Assembly: GCF_030413175.1 (NCBI RefSeq)
Contig: NZ_CP129212.1
Span: 5,804,450 to 5,868,449, forward strand
From: Bradyrhizobium roseum
Lineage (GTDB): Bacteria > Pseudomonadota > Alphaproteobacteria > Rhizobiales > Xanthobacteraceae
Reading direction: 5' to 3'
DNA: 64,000 bases
The notes beneath the pieces are model-generated. The model was not told the origin of the DNA and ran no database searches. It was given only the letters and a program-made list of their open reading frames with translations. A program made the translations under genes and the position numbers. Below, piece after piece: positions 54,394 through 63,803 of the stretch (its first letter is position 1; every line of letters starts with the position of its first letter).

Positions 54394-55271
54394 GAGCGCC
54401 TCGCAAAAAGGCCCGCGGGCCGGATGAACATCATGACGATGAAGAAGGCGAACGCCAGCACGTAACCCCATTCGAGGTCGGAGAACAGGCCGCCCAGCGA
54501 GATGATCTCGGCGAACACGAACGCCGCGATGAAGCCGCCTACGAAATTGCCGAGGCCGCCGAGCACACAGATCAGGAAGGTGATCGGCCCGAACGACAGC
54601 CCGACAAAGGGATGCACGTCGTATTGCAGCACCAGCAGGCAGGCGGCGAGGCCGGCGAGCGCGCCGCCGAGCGCCGAGGTGATGAGATAGATGCGCTTGG
54701 TGTCGACGCCCATCAGCGACATGATCTGGCGATCCTGGGAGATGGCGCGGATCGCGGTGCCGGTATAGGTGCGGGTCATGAAGAAGTAGACCGCCAGCAT
54801 GCCGAGCAGCGCGGCGATGAAGGCGAGCAGCCGCGAATAGCTGAAATGCATCTCGCCGATCGCCAGCACCGGCAGGCGAATGCCGAGATTGCGGAAGTCG
54901 ATGCCGAACGCGACGGTGGCAAAGCTCTGCAGGATAAACAGCACGCCGCCAGTGGCGAGCAACTGGTTGATCGGCGGCGCGGTCAATAGCGGTTCGATGA
55001 CGATGTAATGCAGGGCAGCCCCCAGCGCCGCCACCAGCAGGATCGCGAACGGGGCGGCAGCCCAGTACGGCATGCCGAACACCTGGACCATATAGTACAT
55101 GCCGTACATGCCGATCATGACCAGTTCGGCGTAGCAGATCCAGGTCACGTCGATGACGCCGAAGATCAGATTGAGCCCGAGCGCGAGCAGCGCCAGCACG
55201 CCGCCGAGCAGGATGCCGTTGACCACGGCTTCCAGCAGGTAGATGTCGAAGATGTCGAGGAAACCCTGCAT
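54390..55271 (-). CDS. livH: Branched-chain amino acid ABC transporter permease LivH
   Basis: This 293-residue permease matches LivH (VNGILLGGVLALLALGLNLI, FGVIDVTWICYAELVMIG; GGLGNFVGGFIAAFVFAEII). I use the ATG at 55271; a GTG one codon earlier is in frame. A palindromic repeat lies in the 66-bp gap to livF. It forms the membrane channel with LivM. Confidence 0.9.
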   Translation of the reverse strand: MQGFLDIFDIYLLEAVVNGILLGGVLALLALGLNLIFGVIDVTWICYAELVMIGMYGMYYMVQVFGMPYWAAAPFAILLVAALGAALHYIVIEPLLTAPPINQLLATGGVLFILQSFATVAFGIDFRNLGIRLPVLAIGEMHFSYSRLLAFIAALLGMLAVYFFMTRTYTGTAIRAISQDRQIMSLMGVDTKRIYLITSALGGALAGLAACLLVLQYDVHPFVGLSFGPITFLICVLGGLGNFVGGFIAAFVFAEIISLGGLFSDLEWGYVLAFAFFIVMMFIRPAGLFARRS

Positions 55272-55288
55272 CACTAGACCCTATTTTT

Positions 55289-55336
55289 GCGCATGATCTT
55301 TTCGAAAAACCGGCCCCCACTTTTTCGGATCATGCG

Positions 55337-55337
<1 letters not shown>
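55289..55337. repeat. Palindromic repeat (GCGCATGATC type) between livF and livH
   Basis: The element has ends gcgcatgatc and gatcatgcgc and inner arms cgaaaaac / tttttcg, with a ccggccccc centre. It can fold into a long hairpin. This is a frequent Bradyrhizobium intergenic repeat, from memory. Its right end is the first base of the livF stop codon. Confidence 0.7.
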
Positions 55338-56041
<704 letters not shown>

Positions 56042-56044
56042 GCG

Positions 56045-56812
56045 TCAGACCCCCGCCTTGCGGCGCGCTTCACCGGCCGCGGCCTGGCTCGAATCCGCAT
56101 CCGTGCCGAGATAGACCTCGATCACCCTGGGGTCACCGGCCACCGCGCTGGGCAAACCTTCCGAGATCTTCTCGCCGTGATCGAGCACCATGACGCGGTC
56201 GACGACACGCATCAGCACGCCCATGATGTGCTCGACCCAGATGATGGTGATGCCGAGTTCATCGCGGATCTTGCGCAGCATGTCGGCGGCCTGATCCATC
56301 TCGTGCTCGTCGAGCCCGCCGAGGCTTTCGTCGGCGAGCAGCAGCTTTGGGCCGGTGGCGAGCGCTTTGGCAAGTTCGAGTTTCTTCAACCCGGCCGCGC
56401 CGAGTCCGTCGACGCTGGCGTGGCGATCGGTCGGCAGGCCGACCATGGCGAGCGCGCGCTCGGCCGCCTCGTCCGCCTTGACGCGGCTGTGGCTGCCCTG
56501 CCCGTAATAACCGGCCAACGCGACGTTCTCAAAGATGCTGAGCCGGTGAAACGGCCGCGGGATCTGGAAGGTGCGGCCGACGCCGCTGTTGATGATCCGA
56601 TGCGGCGCCTTGCCCGCGATCTGCGTTCCGTCGAACAGGATGGAGCCTGCGGTCGGGATCAGCGTGCCCGACAGCATGTTGAAGATGGTGCTCTTGCCGG
56701 AGCCGTTCGGGCCGATCAGGCCGAGAATTTCGCCCTTTTCGACCTGGAACGACACGTTGTTTACTGCAGTGAAGCCGCCGAAGCGCTTCACCAGACCGTC
56801 TACCGTCAGCAC
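56045..56812 (-). CDS. livG: Branched-chain amino acid ABC transporter ATPase LivG
   Basis: This 255-residue ATPase begins at GTG 56812 with GGAGG 7 nt upstream. It has Walker A GPNGSGKST, the LivG-type GVGRTFQIPRPFHRLSIFEN, Walker B LLLADESLGGLD and IIWVEHIMGVLM. The signature loop reads LGAAGLKKLELAKAL rather than LSGGQ, a divergence from the usual LivG LSxGQQ that may matter for activity. It is next to livF. Confidence 0.88.
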   Translation of the reverse strand: MLTVDGLVKRFGGFTAVNNVSFQVEKGEILGLIGPNGSGKSTIFNMLSGTLIPTAGSILFDGTQIAGKAPHRIINSGVGRTFQIPRPFHRLSIFENVALAGYYGQGSHSRVKADEAAERALAMVGLPTDRHASVDGLGAAGLKKLELAKALATGPKLLLADESLGGLDEHEMDQAADMLRKIRDELGITIIWVEHIMGVLMRVVDRVMVLDHGEKISEGLPSAVAGDPRVIEVYLGTDADSSQAAAGEARRKAGV

Positions 56813-56843
56813 GCCAGAACCTCCGCTTACCTGTTTGCTGGCT

Positions 56844-58154
56844 TTACTGGTTGCTGAACGTGGTTCCCTTGGGCAGCGGCAGCACGGCCTCACGCTGCGC
56901 CTGGCTCTTCGGCCACACCACATAGGACTTGTCGTCGATGTACTGGATGACCACCGGGAACGAGCGCTCGTTCTGACCGGCCATCTGATGCCCTTCGCCG
57001 TGGAATTTGACGCCGAAGCCGAGCATGGTGCCGCCCTCGGGAATGTCGACTTCGAGCGCCGCCTTGCGCAACGCATCGGGATCGACGCCGCCATACTTCT
57101 TAATCGCGCGCGGCAACACGTCGGTAAGGAACAGGTAGGTGTTCGACGCGGCCATGCCGACATGAGCGGACCGGATCGCAACCCCCGGCTTCGCCTTGTC
57201 GAACTCTTCGCCGACCATCTTGATGACCGGCGGCAGTTTCGGGTCCATCGATTTCTGGTTGGCGAGCCAGATCGAGATCGGATCGGTGTTGAAGACGTAG
57301 TTGACGTCACCGCCGAGGCCTTCCTTCAGCTTCTCATAGACGCCATAACCCGCGCCGTGACCGACCAGGGCAGCGAATTTCAGGCCCTGCTCGCGCGCCT
57401 GCCGGCCGAACAGGGTGATGTCGGGGTTATAGCCGGTGTGGAAGATGACGTCGGGCCGCGCGCGCTTCAGCTTGGTGACCAGCGCGGAGAGATCCGGCGC
57501 GGTGGCGGAATAGCCTTCCTTCATCACGACGTTGAAGCCGGCCTTCTTGGCGCCGGCATCGTTGCCCTTGGAGACGTCGACGCCGTAGGCGCCGTCCTCA
57601 TGGATGATGGCGACGCGCAGGTCTTTCGGCTCCTTGCCGAACTTCTCCTTGGCGTTCTGCGCGATGAAATCCATCGTCATCATGCCGAACTGGTCGCCGG
57701 ACGCCTGCGGCCGGAACACGTATTTGAAGTTCTTGTCCGCCAGCACCGCCGACGAGATGCAGGTGGTGATCCACATGAAATTCTTGAGCTGCTCGACGCG
57801 CGCGGCCACCGGCACGCATTGCGCCGAGGAGAAGAAGCCGAGCAGCATGTTGACCTTTTCCTGCTCGATCAGCCGCACCGCCTCGTTGATCGCGACGTCC
57901 GGCTTGCTCTGGGCGTCGGCATAGACCGCCTCGACCTTGTAGCCCTCGACGCCGGTCTTGGCGTACTGGTCGAGCATGATCTTGGCGCCGATATATTGCA
58001 GCTCCGAGCCGCCGCCGGCGAGCGGGCCGGTCAGGTCGTAGATCACGCCGATCTTGATTTTCTTTTCCTGAGCCTCGGCGACGACCGCCATCCCCAGCAC
58101 CGCGATCGCGGCGGACAGCCCAACGAGAAGGCGTGCAGCTTTGTGCCCCGGCAT
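56844..58154 (-). CDS. Branched-chain amino acid/amide ABC substrate-binding protein (LivK type)
   Basis: This 436-residue periplasmic receptor has a signal peptide (about 1-29, ending VVAEAQ) and family sequence (IKIGVIYDLTGPLAGGGSEL; GKEPKDLRVAIIHEDGAYGV). GGGAGG stands about 6 nt before the ATG. It heads the livK-G-F-H-M-ppk2 unit. The ligand may be a branched-chain amino acid, an amide or an aromatic acid; sequence alone does not decide. Confidence 0.9.
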   Translation of the reverse strand: MPGHKAARLLVGLSAAIAVLGMAVVAEAQEKKIKIGVIYDLTGPLAGGGSELQYIGAKIMLDQYAKTGVEGYKVEAVYADAQSKPDVAINEAVRLIEQEKVNMLLGFFSSAQCVPVAARVEQLKNFMWITTCISSAVLADKNFKYVFRPQASGDQFGMMTMDFIAQNAKEKFGKEPKDLRVAIIHEDGAYGVDVSKGNDAGAKKAGFNVVMKEGYSATAPDLSALVTKLKRARPDVIFHTGYNPDITLFGRQAREQGLKFAALVGHGAGYGVYEKLKEGLGGDVNYVFNTDPISIWLANQKSMDPKLPPVIKMVGEEFDKAKPGVAIRSAHVGMAASNTYLFLTDVLPRAIKKYGGVDPDALRKAALEVDIPEGGTMLGFGVKFHGEGHQMAGQNERSFPVVIQYIDDKSYVVWPKSQAQREAVLPLPKGTTFSNQ

Positions 58155-58430
58155 CGAATCCTCCCTAGACCTATTTTTGTGCAGCGCGTTTTGTGCAGCG
58201 CGTTTTTTTATTCTTGTTGGCACCCATCACATTGGTAGCGCGACCGGATGTCAAGCGTGTTGCTTGCGGCCACGCCGCGCAGGCGCCCGCTCGCTTGCGG
58301 TCGGAGCGCGCAACTCAGGGTTACGCGCTGCGGCGTGGCCTGACGTCTGCGAGATGGTCGCGCCGGGCTGGTCGTGATCGGCTTCAAAAACGGCGGACCA
58401 GAGCATCTGCCCGGCAAGATCGTCGGACAG

Positions 58431-59129
58431 TTATGAGAACTGCCGTTCCAGGAACGCCGTGACGAAGCGCGGCATCGCCGCGGTCAGATCGCCCCTGCCG
58501 CGCACGATGTGAATCGCCGACAATTCGGGCTCGCGCTGGCTGGCGAGATTGGCGACGATCCGCGCGCGCAGGGCTTCCCCCGGCATATCGACCCGCAAAA
58601 TCCGGATCATCGCCACCGCCGGCCCGGTAGAGATGCAGTGCCAATCGGGGTCGCTCTCGTATTCGCCCGGCGTCAGGCCCGTCTCTTCCTCGAGCTCGCG
58701 TACAACGCTGCCCGGAATATCGAGCATGCCGTCCCTGACGTCGCTGAGATCGGGCGTGCCGGACGGAAAATAGATACGCCCGGGATTCGCCGTGTGCTGG
58801 CCCATCTCGCCGAGCACGAAGGCGCCGTCGGCGCAGCGGAGCGCGCCCATGCCGAAGCCGTTGAACACGGGCACGTCGGGAAAGCCCCAGTCGCGCCAGG
58901 CCAGAAAGCTCGCGAAGTCGGTTTCGAAATAGCTGGCGCTGAAACGGTCGTCCGAAAACAACGGGTTTCGTCCGATCAGGACGCGACCGTTCCACAGCGC
59001 GGGCTTCTCGCGCTGCTGCCCGGCGAAATAAGCCGCGATCTCGTCGCGCCGCGTGTCGGCAAACGGCCATGCCCACGGTTCGACGGCGAGGTCGAGCGTG
59101 CTGACACGATGCATGACCGGAGCATTCAT
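58431..59129 (-). CDS. Nudix hydrolase-like protein
   Basis: This 232-residue protein contains the core REL(E)EE-TG part of a Nudix box (SVVRELEEETGL, about 142-153), which binds metal and diphosphate. The first half of the box diverges: the usual Glu eight residues before the Arg is Leu here. An N-terminal region of about 95 residues (ALWNGRVLIGRNPLFSDDRF) is not part of the core fold. Substrate unknown. ATG 59129 or 59114 may be the start. Confidence 0.72.
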   Translation of the reverse strand: MNAPVMHRVSTLDLAVEPWAWPFADTRRDEIAAYFAGQQREKPALWNGRVLIGRNPLFSDDRFSASYFETDFASFLAWRDWGFPDVPVFNGFGMGALRCADGAFVLGEMGQHTANPGRIYFPSGTPDLSDVRDGMLDIPGSVVRELEEETGLTPGEYESDPDWHCISTGPAVAMIRILRVDMPGEALRARIVANLASQREPELSAIHIVRGRGDLTAAMPRFVTAFLERQFS

Positions 59130-59177
59130 GTCACGCGTCGTCCGATGCCGCCTGATATCGCGATGATGTCACCAGAC

Positions 59178-60206
59178 CTATTTTGCGCTCGTGCCGGTCG
59201 TCTTCTTGACCTGCTCGACATATTTGTTGGTGTAAGTCTTGGTGACGTCGATATTGGCCTTGGCGACGTCAGGCGAGCCCTCGCTGAACACCGCGAGCAC
59301 TGCATCCGCGCCCTTGGGATCCATCAGCCCGGTCAGCGAATACATCGGAATCGTGTTCTTCAGCGCCGCCAGGTACTGCTCCTTGTTCTTGCCGACGATC
59401 TCATCCGGCATCTTCGCCATGATCTCTTCCGGCGAATGCGAGTGGATCCAGGCGAGCGTATTGACGATCGCGGTGGCCAGCGCCTGCGTTTCCTTTTCGT
59501 GCGACTTGATCCAGGCGGTGGTGGTGTAGAGCGCGCCGCCGGGATATTCGCCGCCGAACACGGCGAGCGTATCCTTGGCGGTGCGGGTGTCGGCCAAGAT
59601 CTTCAGGTCGGGGTGAGCGGCCTGCAGCACGGTGACGGCGGGATCGAGCATTACCGCAGCATCGATCTGCCCCTGCTGCATTGCCGCCACCGCGGTGGCG
59701 CCGAGGCCGACGCCGATTACCGATGCGCTAGTCGGGTCGAGGCCGTTCTTCTTCAATAGATATTTCAGGAAGAAATCGGTGGAGGAGCCCGGCGCGCTGA
59801 CGCCGACCTTCTTGCCGGCCAGATCCTTGACCGACTTGATCTCGGAGGTTTTCGAGGGTGAAACCACCAGTACCAGGCCGGGATAGCGATCATAGACCAC
59901 GAAGGACTGCAGTTCCTGCTTCTTGGCGGCGAGATTGACGCAATGATCGAAATAGCCCGACACCACGTCGGCGCTGCCGCCGAGCACGGCCTTCAGTGCG
60001 TCCGACCCGCCCTTGAGATCAACCAGTTCAACCGAGAGGCCCGCCTTTTCATATTCGCCAAGCTGTTTGGCCAGCACGGTGGGCAGATAGCACAGGCAAG
60101 AGCCGCCGCCGATCGCGACCGTGACCTTGCTTTGCGCCGCGGCAAATCCGGTGGCGAGGGTCAGCGCCAGCAGCGAAGCGGCCAGCCGGGCGAACAGTTT
60201 TGTCAT
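59178..60206 (-). CDS. ABC transporter substrate-binding protein, SsuA/TauA/NMT1-like
   Basis: This 342-residue receptor has a signal peptide (about 1-24, ending GFAAAQ) and the NMT1/TauA-type fold (GGGSCLCYLPTVLAKQLGEY; GKKVGVSAPGSSTDFFLKYL). TTGGAGGG lies upstream of the ATG. It belongs with the permease and ATPase genes on its right; the three form a nitrate/sulfonate/taurine-type importer, ligand unknown. Confidence 0.88.
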   Translation of the reverse strand: MTKLFARLAASLLALTLATGFAAAQSKVTVAIGGGSCLCYLPTVLAKQLGEYEKAGLSVELVDLKGGSDALKAVLGGSADVVSGYFDHCVNLAAKKQELQSFVVYDRYPGLVLVVSPSKTSEIKSVKDLAGKKVGVSAPGSSTDFFLKYLLKKNGLDPTSASVIGVGLGATAVAAMQQGQIDAAVMLDPAVTVLQAAHPDLKILADTRTAKDTLAVFGGEYPGGALYTTTAWIKSHEKETQALATAIVNTLAWIHSHSPEEIMAKMPDEIVGKNKEQYLAALKNTIPMYSLTGLMDPKGADAVLAVFSEGSPDVAKANIDVTKTYTNKYVEQVKKTTGTSAK

Positions 60207-60270
60207 GGGTTCCCTCCAATTCGTTGGCCGGCAAGATAGAGCAGCACGGGGGTGTTGAGAAGCTCTCCGG

Positions 60271-60379
60271 CCGTCATTCCAGGGCGTGCGTAGCACGAAC
60301 CCGGAATCCAACTCACCGCCGAGTTCGCTGCCCGATGGATTCCGGGTTCGCGCCAAGGGGCGCGCCCCGGAATGACGGA
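60271..60379. repeat. Palindromic intergenic repeat element
   Basis: Left arm ccgtcattccagggcg, then gaacccggaatcca (60297-60310), mirrors tggattccgggttc (60337-60350) and cgccccggaatgacgg (60364-60379). The whole can form a long imperfect hairpin between the binding-protein and permease genes of an ABC system. It may act as an mRNA processing or stability element. Confidence 0.65.
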
Positions 60380-60384
60380 GAGAC

Positions 60385-61170
60385 CTACCCCCTGCCGTCC
60401 ACCGTCGGCCGCCACACCAAGAGCCGCCGCTCGACCAGCGTCACGCCGAAATCGATCAGGATCACGAAGGCCGACAGCACGAACATGCCGGCGAACACGG
60501 CGGCGACGTCGAACACACCTTCGGCCTGCTGGATCAGATAGCCGAGACCGGCCGCCGAGCCCAGATATTCGCCGACCACCGCGCCGACCACGGCGAAGCC
60601 GACCGCCGTGTGCAGCGAGGAGAACATCCACGACAACGCCGACGGCCAATAGACGTGCCGCGTCAGCTGTCGCTCGTTCATGCCGAGCATGCGGCCGTTA
60701 TCGAGCACCGTGGTCGAGACTTCCTTGACGCCCTGATAAACGTTGAAGAACACGATGAAGAACACCAGCGTGACGCCGAGCGCGACTTTTGACCAGATGC
60801 CGAGCCCGAGCCATAGCGCGAAGATCGGCGCCAGCACCACGCGCGGCAGCGCGTTGATCATCTTGACGTAGGGATCGAACACCGCCGCGACCAGCGGCCT
60901 GCGCGCAAACCAGAACCCGACCAGCACGCCGCCGACCGAGCCGATCACGAACGCCAGGATCGATTCCCACAGCGTGATGAAAAGGTGCTTCCAGATCACC
61001 CCTGTCGTGAACCATTTCACCACCTGGGCGGCGACTTCGACCGGCGTGGAGAAGAAGAACGGCGGCAGCAGGACGCGGCCGAACAGCGGCACCGTGGCGA
61101 GGAACTGCCACAGCGAGAGCGCCACCACGGCCACCATCAATTGCCAGAACAGGAGCGTGAATCGGGACAT
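60385..61170 (-). CDS. ABC transporter permease, SsuC/TauC-like
   Basis: This 261-residue permease has about six membrane helices and the cytoplasmic loop MLGMNERQLTRHVYWPSALS, the EAA-type contact to the ATPase. It fits the SsuC/TauC/NrtB group. I use the ATG at 61170; no strong ribosome site is visible. Repeat elements lie on both sides. Confidence 0.88.
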   Translation of the reverse strand: MSRFTLLFWQLMVAVVALSLWQFLATVPLFGRVLLPPFFFSTPVEVAAQVVKWFTTGVIWKHLFITLWESILAFVIGSVGGVLVGFWFARRPLVAAVFDPYVKMINALPRVVLAPIFALWLGLGIWSKVALGVTLVFFIVFFNVYQGVKEVSTTVLDNGRMLGMNERQLTRHVYWPSALSWMFSSLHTAVGFAVVGAVVGEYLGSAAGLGYLIQQAEGVFDVAAVFAGMFVLSAFVILIDFGVTLVERRLLVWRPTVDGRG

Positions 61171-61190
61171 GTGCGACAAACTATTTCCGG

Positions 61191-61308
61191 GTCGTCCCGG
61201 CGAAGGCCGGGACCCATAACCCTTGGTGTGAATTATTGCCGAAGATCTCGACCCGGCTGCCAAAACGACAGGGCACGGCGTATGGGTCCCGGCCTTCGCC
61301 GGGACGAC
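61191..61308. repeat. Palindromic repeat element with 28-bp perfect arms
   Basis: The first 28 bases (61191-61218, starting gtcgtcccggcgaaggccgg) are an exact reverse complement of 61281-61308. The 62-bp centre is unique. Such GTCCCGGCGAAGGCCGGGAC elements are common in Bradyrhizobium, from memory. It separates the permease and ATPase genes of the same transporter. Confidence 0.75.
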
Positions 61309-61323
61309 GTGCGCGAGACGACA

Positions 61324-62151
61324 TCAGACCGCCTCCGCCGCTTGGGTGGACTGCGCATAGCCCTTCATCACTTCGTCCTTCAACACGCTCCAGATTTCAC
61401 GGTGCAGCTCGTGAAACTGCTTTTCCATCCGAACTTCCGAGATGTCGCGCGGGCGCGGCAGCGTCACCTTCCAGTCGCCGATGATGCGCGCCGAGGGGCC
61501 CGCCGACATGATGACGACGCGATCGGCCAGCGCGATCGCCTCTTCCAGATCATGCGTGACGAACAGCACCGCCTTGCGGTCGGCGTTCCACAGATCGAGC
61601 AGCAGGTTGCCCATGATCTGCCGGGTCTGCGCGTCGAGCGGGCCGAACGGTTCGTCCATAAGTAATATCTTGGGATCGCGGATCAGGACCTGTGCGAGGC
61701 CGACGCGCTTGCGCTGTCCGCCGGACAGCATGTGCGGGTAACGGTTGGCGAAGGCGCCGAGCCCCACGGAAGTGAGCCAGCCCTGCGCGCGCTGCAGCGC
61801 CTGCGCGCGGGGCGCGCCCTTGATGTCGAGGCCGATGGCGACGTTGTCGATCGCGGTCTTCCAGGGAAACAGCGCATCGGCCTGGAACAGATAGCCGGCG
61901 TCCCGGTTCAGCCCCGTTAGCGGCTCACCGAAAATCTTCACTGAACCCGCAGCGGGCTTCAGCAGACCGGCCGCGACGTTGAGCAGCGTCGATTTCCCGC
62001 AGCCGGTCGGCCCGACGATGGCGACGAACTCGCCATGGGCGACGGAAAGGCTGGCCCGCTCCACCGCCGTATAGACGCGATCGCCGGCCACGCGAAACGC
62101 CACCGTCGCATCGTCCAGCGTAACCGCCGCTGGCTGGGCCGTATCCGTCAT
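61324..62151 (-). CDS. ABC transporter ATPase, SsuB/TauB-like
   Basis: This 275-residue ATPase has Walker A GPTGCGKST (about 52-60), signature LSGGQRKRVGLAQVL, Walker B ILLMDEPFGPLD and VTHDLEEAIALADRVVIMS. It fits the nitrate/sulfonate/taurine group. It is the first gene of its unit; the permease and binding protein follow. Confidence 0.92.
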   Translation of the reverse strand: MTDTAQPAAVTLDDATVAFRVAGDRVYTAVERASLSVAHGEFVAIVGPTGCGKSTLLNVAAGLLKPAAGSVKIFGEPLTGLNRDAGYLFQADALFPWKTAIDNVAIGLDIKGAPRAQALQRAQGWLTSVGLGAFANRYPHMLSGGQRKRVGLAQVLIRDPKILLMDEPFGPLDAQTRQIMGNLLLDLWNADRKAVLFVTHDLEEAIALADRVVIMSAGPSARIIGDWKVTLPRPRDISEVRMEKQFHELHREIWSVLKDEVMKGYAQSTQAAEAV

Positions 62152-62447
62152 GCTTCCTCCGGGAGTTGGACGGATGCCTTAGCGGTAAAGCAAGAGACTT
62201 TCAACGCGGCCATCGGGCGCCGAAAAAGCGGCATGTTCGGAGGCACGCAACCTGTGACTGAGCCACCTGCAAAGCACGGCGCGCAACTGCGACAATTTTG
62301 CAGGACTCAATCCCGGCCTGATTTCAAATGCAACGCCAGCGCGGGCAGTTAAGTGCTGGCAATGCGCCGAAAATATAGTAGCGTCCCGGCAAGAAAAAAT
62401 GCGGCGGCCGCCAGGCCGGCGCACGTCGAAGAAAAGGGAGGACTTTA

Positions 62448-63749
62448 ATGAATTGTTTCAAGGCTGCGTTTGCAGCCGGTATTGCATTGGCGACATTGAC
62501 TGGCGCAGCGCTTGCGCAAGGCAAGCCCCAGGAAATCAAGATCGGTATCACGACATTCCTTTCGGGGCCGGCTTCCGTCTTCGGCGTGCCGGCAAAGGCC
62601 GCGGCCGAAATGATCGCCGAAGATCTCAACAAGAAGGGCGGCATCGGCGGCGTACCCGTGAAGCTTTCCTTTGTCGATGAAGGCGCCGGCGGCGAAGCGC
62701 TGGTCTCGAATTACCGGCGCATGGTGCAGGATGAAAAGGTCGACGCGACCTTCGCCTCGATCTCCTCGGGCAGCTGCAACCAGCTCGTTCCCGTCGCCGA
62801 AGACCTCAAGGTCATGAACTTCATGTGGGATTGCGGCGCGGCCTCTATCCTCGAGACCAAGAAGTATCGCTACAATTTCCGCACGCAGGCGAACGGTACA
62901 CCCGAGATGCTGGCCGTGCTGGTGTATCTGCTCAAGACCAAGCCCGACTTCAAGACCATCGCGGTCGTCAATCAGGACTATGCGTGGGGCCGCGAAAGCT
63001 GGGAGATTTTCTCCACCGCGTTGAAGGCGATGAAGCCCGACGTGCAGGTGGTGGCGGAACTGTTCCCGAAGTTCGGCGCGCCCGACTATTCCACCGAGGT
63101 CTCGCGCCTGCTGGCGTTGCGGCCGGATGTCGTTCTCACCACCTCCTGGGGCGGCGACCTCGACACGCTGGTTCGACAGGCCGGCCAGCGCGGATTGCTG
63201 CAGCAATCGACCTTCGTTCTGGCCATCGGGGAATCCTCGATCCAGCGGCTCGGCAAGGATCTGCCGGAAGGGCTGATCGTCGGCGCGCGCGGCGACCACT
63301 GGTTCCTGCATCCCGAAAAGAAGAACGACCCGGCGTTCAAGGCGTTCGCCGAAGCCTTCAAGGCCAAGACCGGCGCCTGGCCGATCTATCCGGTCTATCA
63401 CATGGCGCAGGCGTTCACGGCGCTGCAGACCGTCTATGAAAAGGCGATCAAGGCCAATGGCGGCAACTGGCCGACCCGCGAGCAGGTGGTGGATGCGACA
63501 TCAGGCACCGAATTCGCGACCGGCTTCGGCCGGCCGATCACGCTGCGGCCCGAGGACAACCAGGGCCTGGAAGCCCAGCTCGTCGGCGTCACCAAGGCGG
63601 TTCCGGGCTACGACTTCAAGCTGCTCGACAACATGATGATCTTCGATCCGAAGGTGATCACCAATCCGGCAGGCCAGCGCTCGGTCGACTGGCTGAAGAC
63701 GCTCAAGCCGGACTTCGTCAAGATGGACGTGCCGACCTTCAAGCAGTAG
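62448..63749 (+). CDS. Branched-chain amino acid-type ABC substrate-binding protein
   Basis: This 433-residue receptor has a signal peptide (about 1-23, ending AALAQ) and LivK-type sequence (IKIGITTFLSGPASVFGVPA; TIAVVNQDYAWGRESWEIFS). AAAGGGAGG lies upstream of the ATG. It is distinct from the receptor at 56844-58154 and precedes its own LivH gene. The ligand is unknown. Confidence 0.9.
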   Translation: MNCFKAAFAAGIALATLTGAALAQGKPQEIKIGITTFLSGPASVFGVPAKAAAEMIAEDLNKKGGIGGVPVKLSFVDEGAGGEALVSNYRRMVQDEKVDATFASISSGSCNQLVPVAEDLKVMNFMWDCGAASILETKKYRYNFRTQANGTPEMLAVLVYLLKTKPDFKTIAVVNQDYAWGRESWEIFSTALKAMKPDVQVVAELFPKFGAPDYSTEVSRLLALRPDVVLTTSWGGDLDTLVRQAGQRGLLQQSTFVLAIGESSIQRLGKDLPEGLIVGARGDHWFLHPEKKNDPAFKAFAEAFKAKTGAWPIYPVYHMAQAFTALQTVYEKAIKANGGNWPTREQVVDATSGTEFATGFGRPITLRPEDNQGLEAQLVGVTKAVPGYDFKLLDNMMIFDPKVITNPAGQRSVDWLKTLKPDFVKMDVPTFKQ

Positions 63750-63759
63750 CCCCGATCAC

Positions 63760-63784
63760 GGTCCTCCGGTCTTGCCGGAGGACC
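63760..63784 (+). other. Stem-loop between binding-protein and permease genes
   Basis: A perfect 10-bp stem (GGTCCTCCGG / CCGGAGGACC) with loop TCTTG lies 10 bp after the stop codon. There is only a short TTT later, so it probably acts as a partial terminator or protects the receptor mRNA, giving more receptor than permease. Confidence 0.6.
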
Positions 63785-63803
63785 GGCTTTCCTGAAGGTC
63801 TCC

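Noticed and set aside
53413..55320. LivM extended to 635 residues
   Set aside because: The N-terminal 300 residues would be livH read in a wrong frame. The GTG at 54393 that overlaps the livH stop is the sensible start.
58176..58206. Short tandem copy of gcagcgcgtttt upstream of the livK-type gene
   Set aside because: Only two imperfect copies; too short to call a functional repeat or operator.
56571..58238. 555-codon plus-strand frame opposite livG and livK
   Set aside because: It is antisense to two conserved transporter genes and lacks any family sequence.
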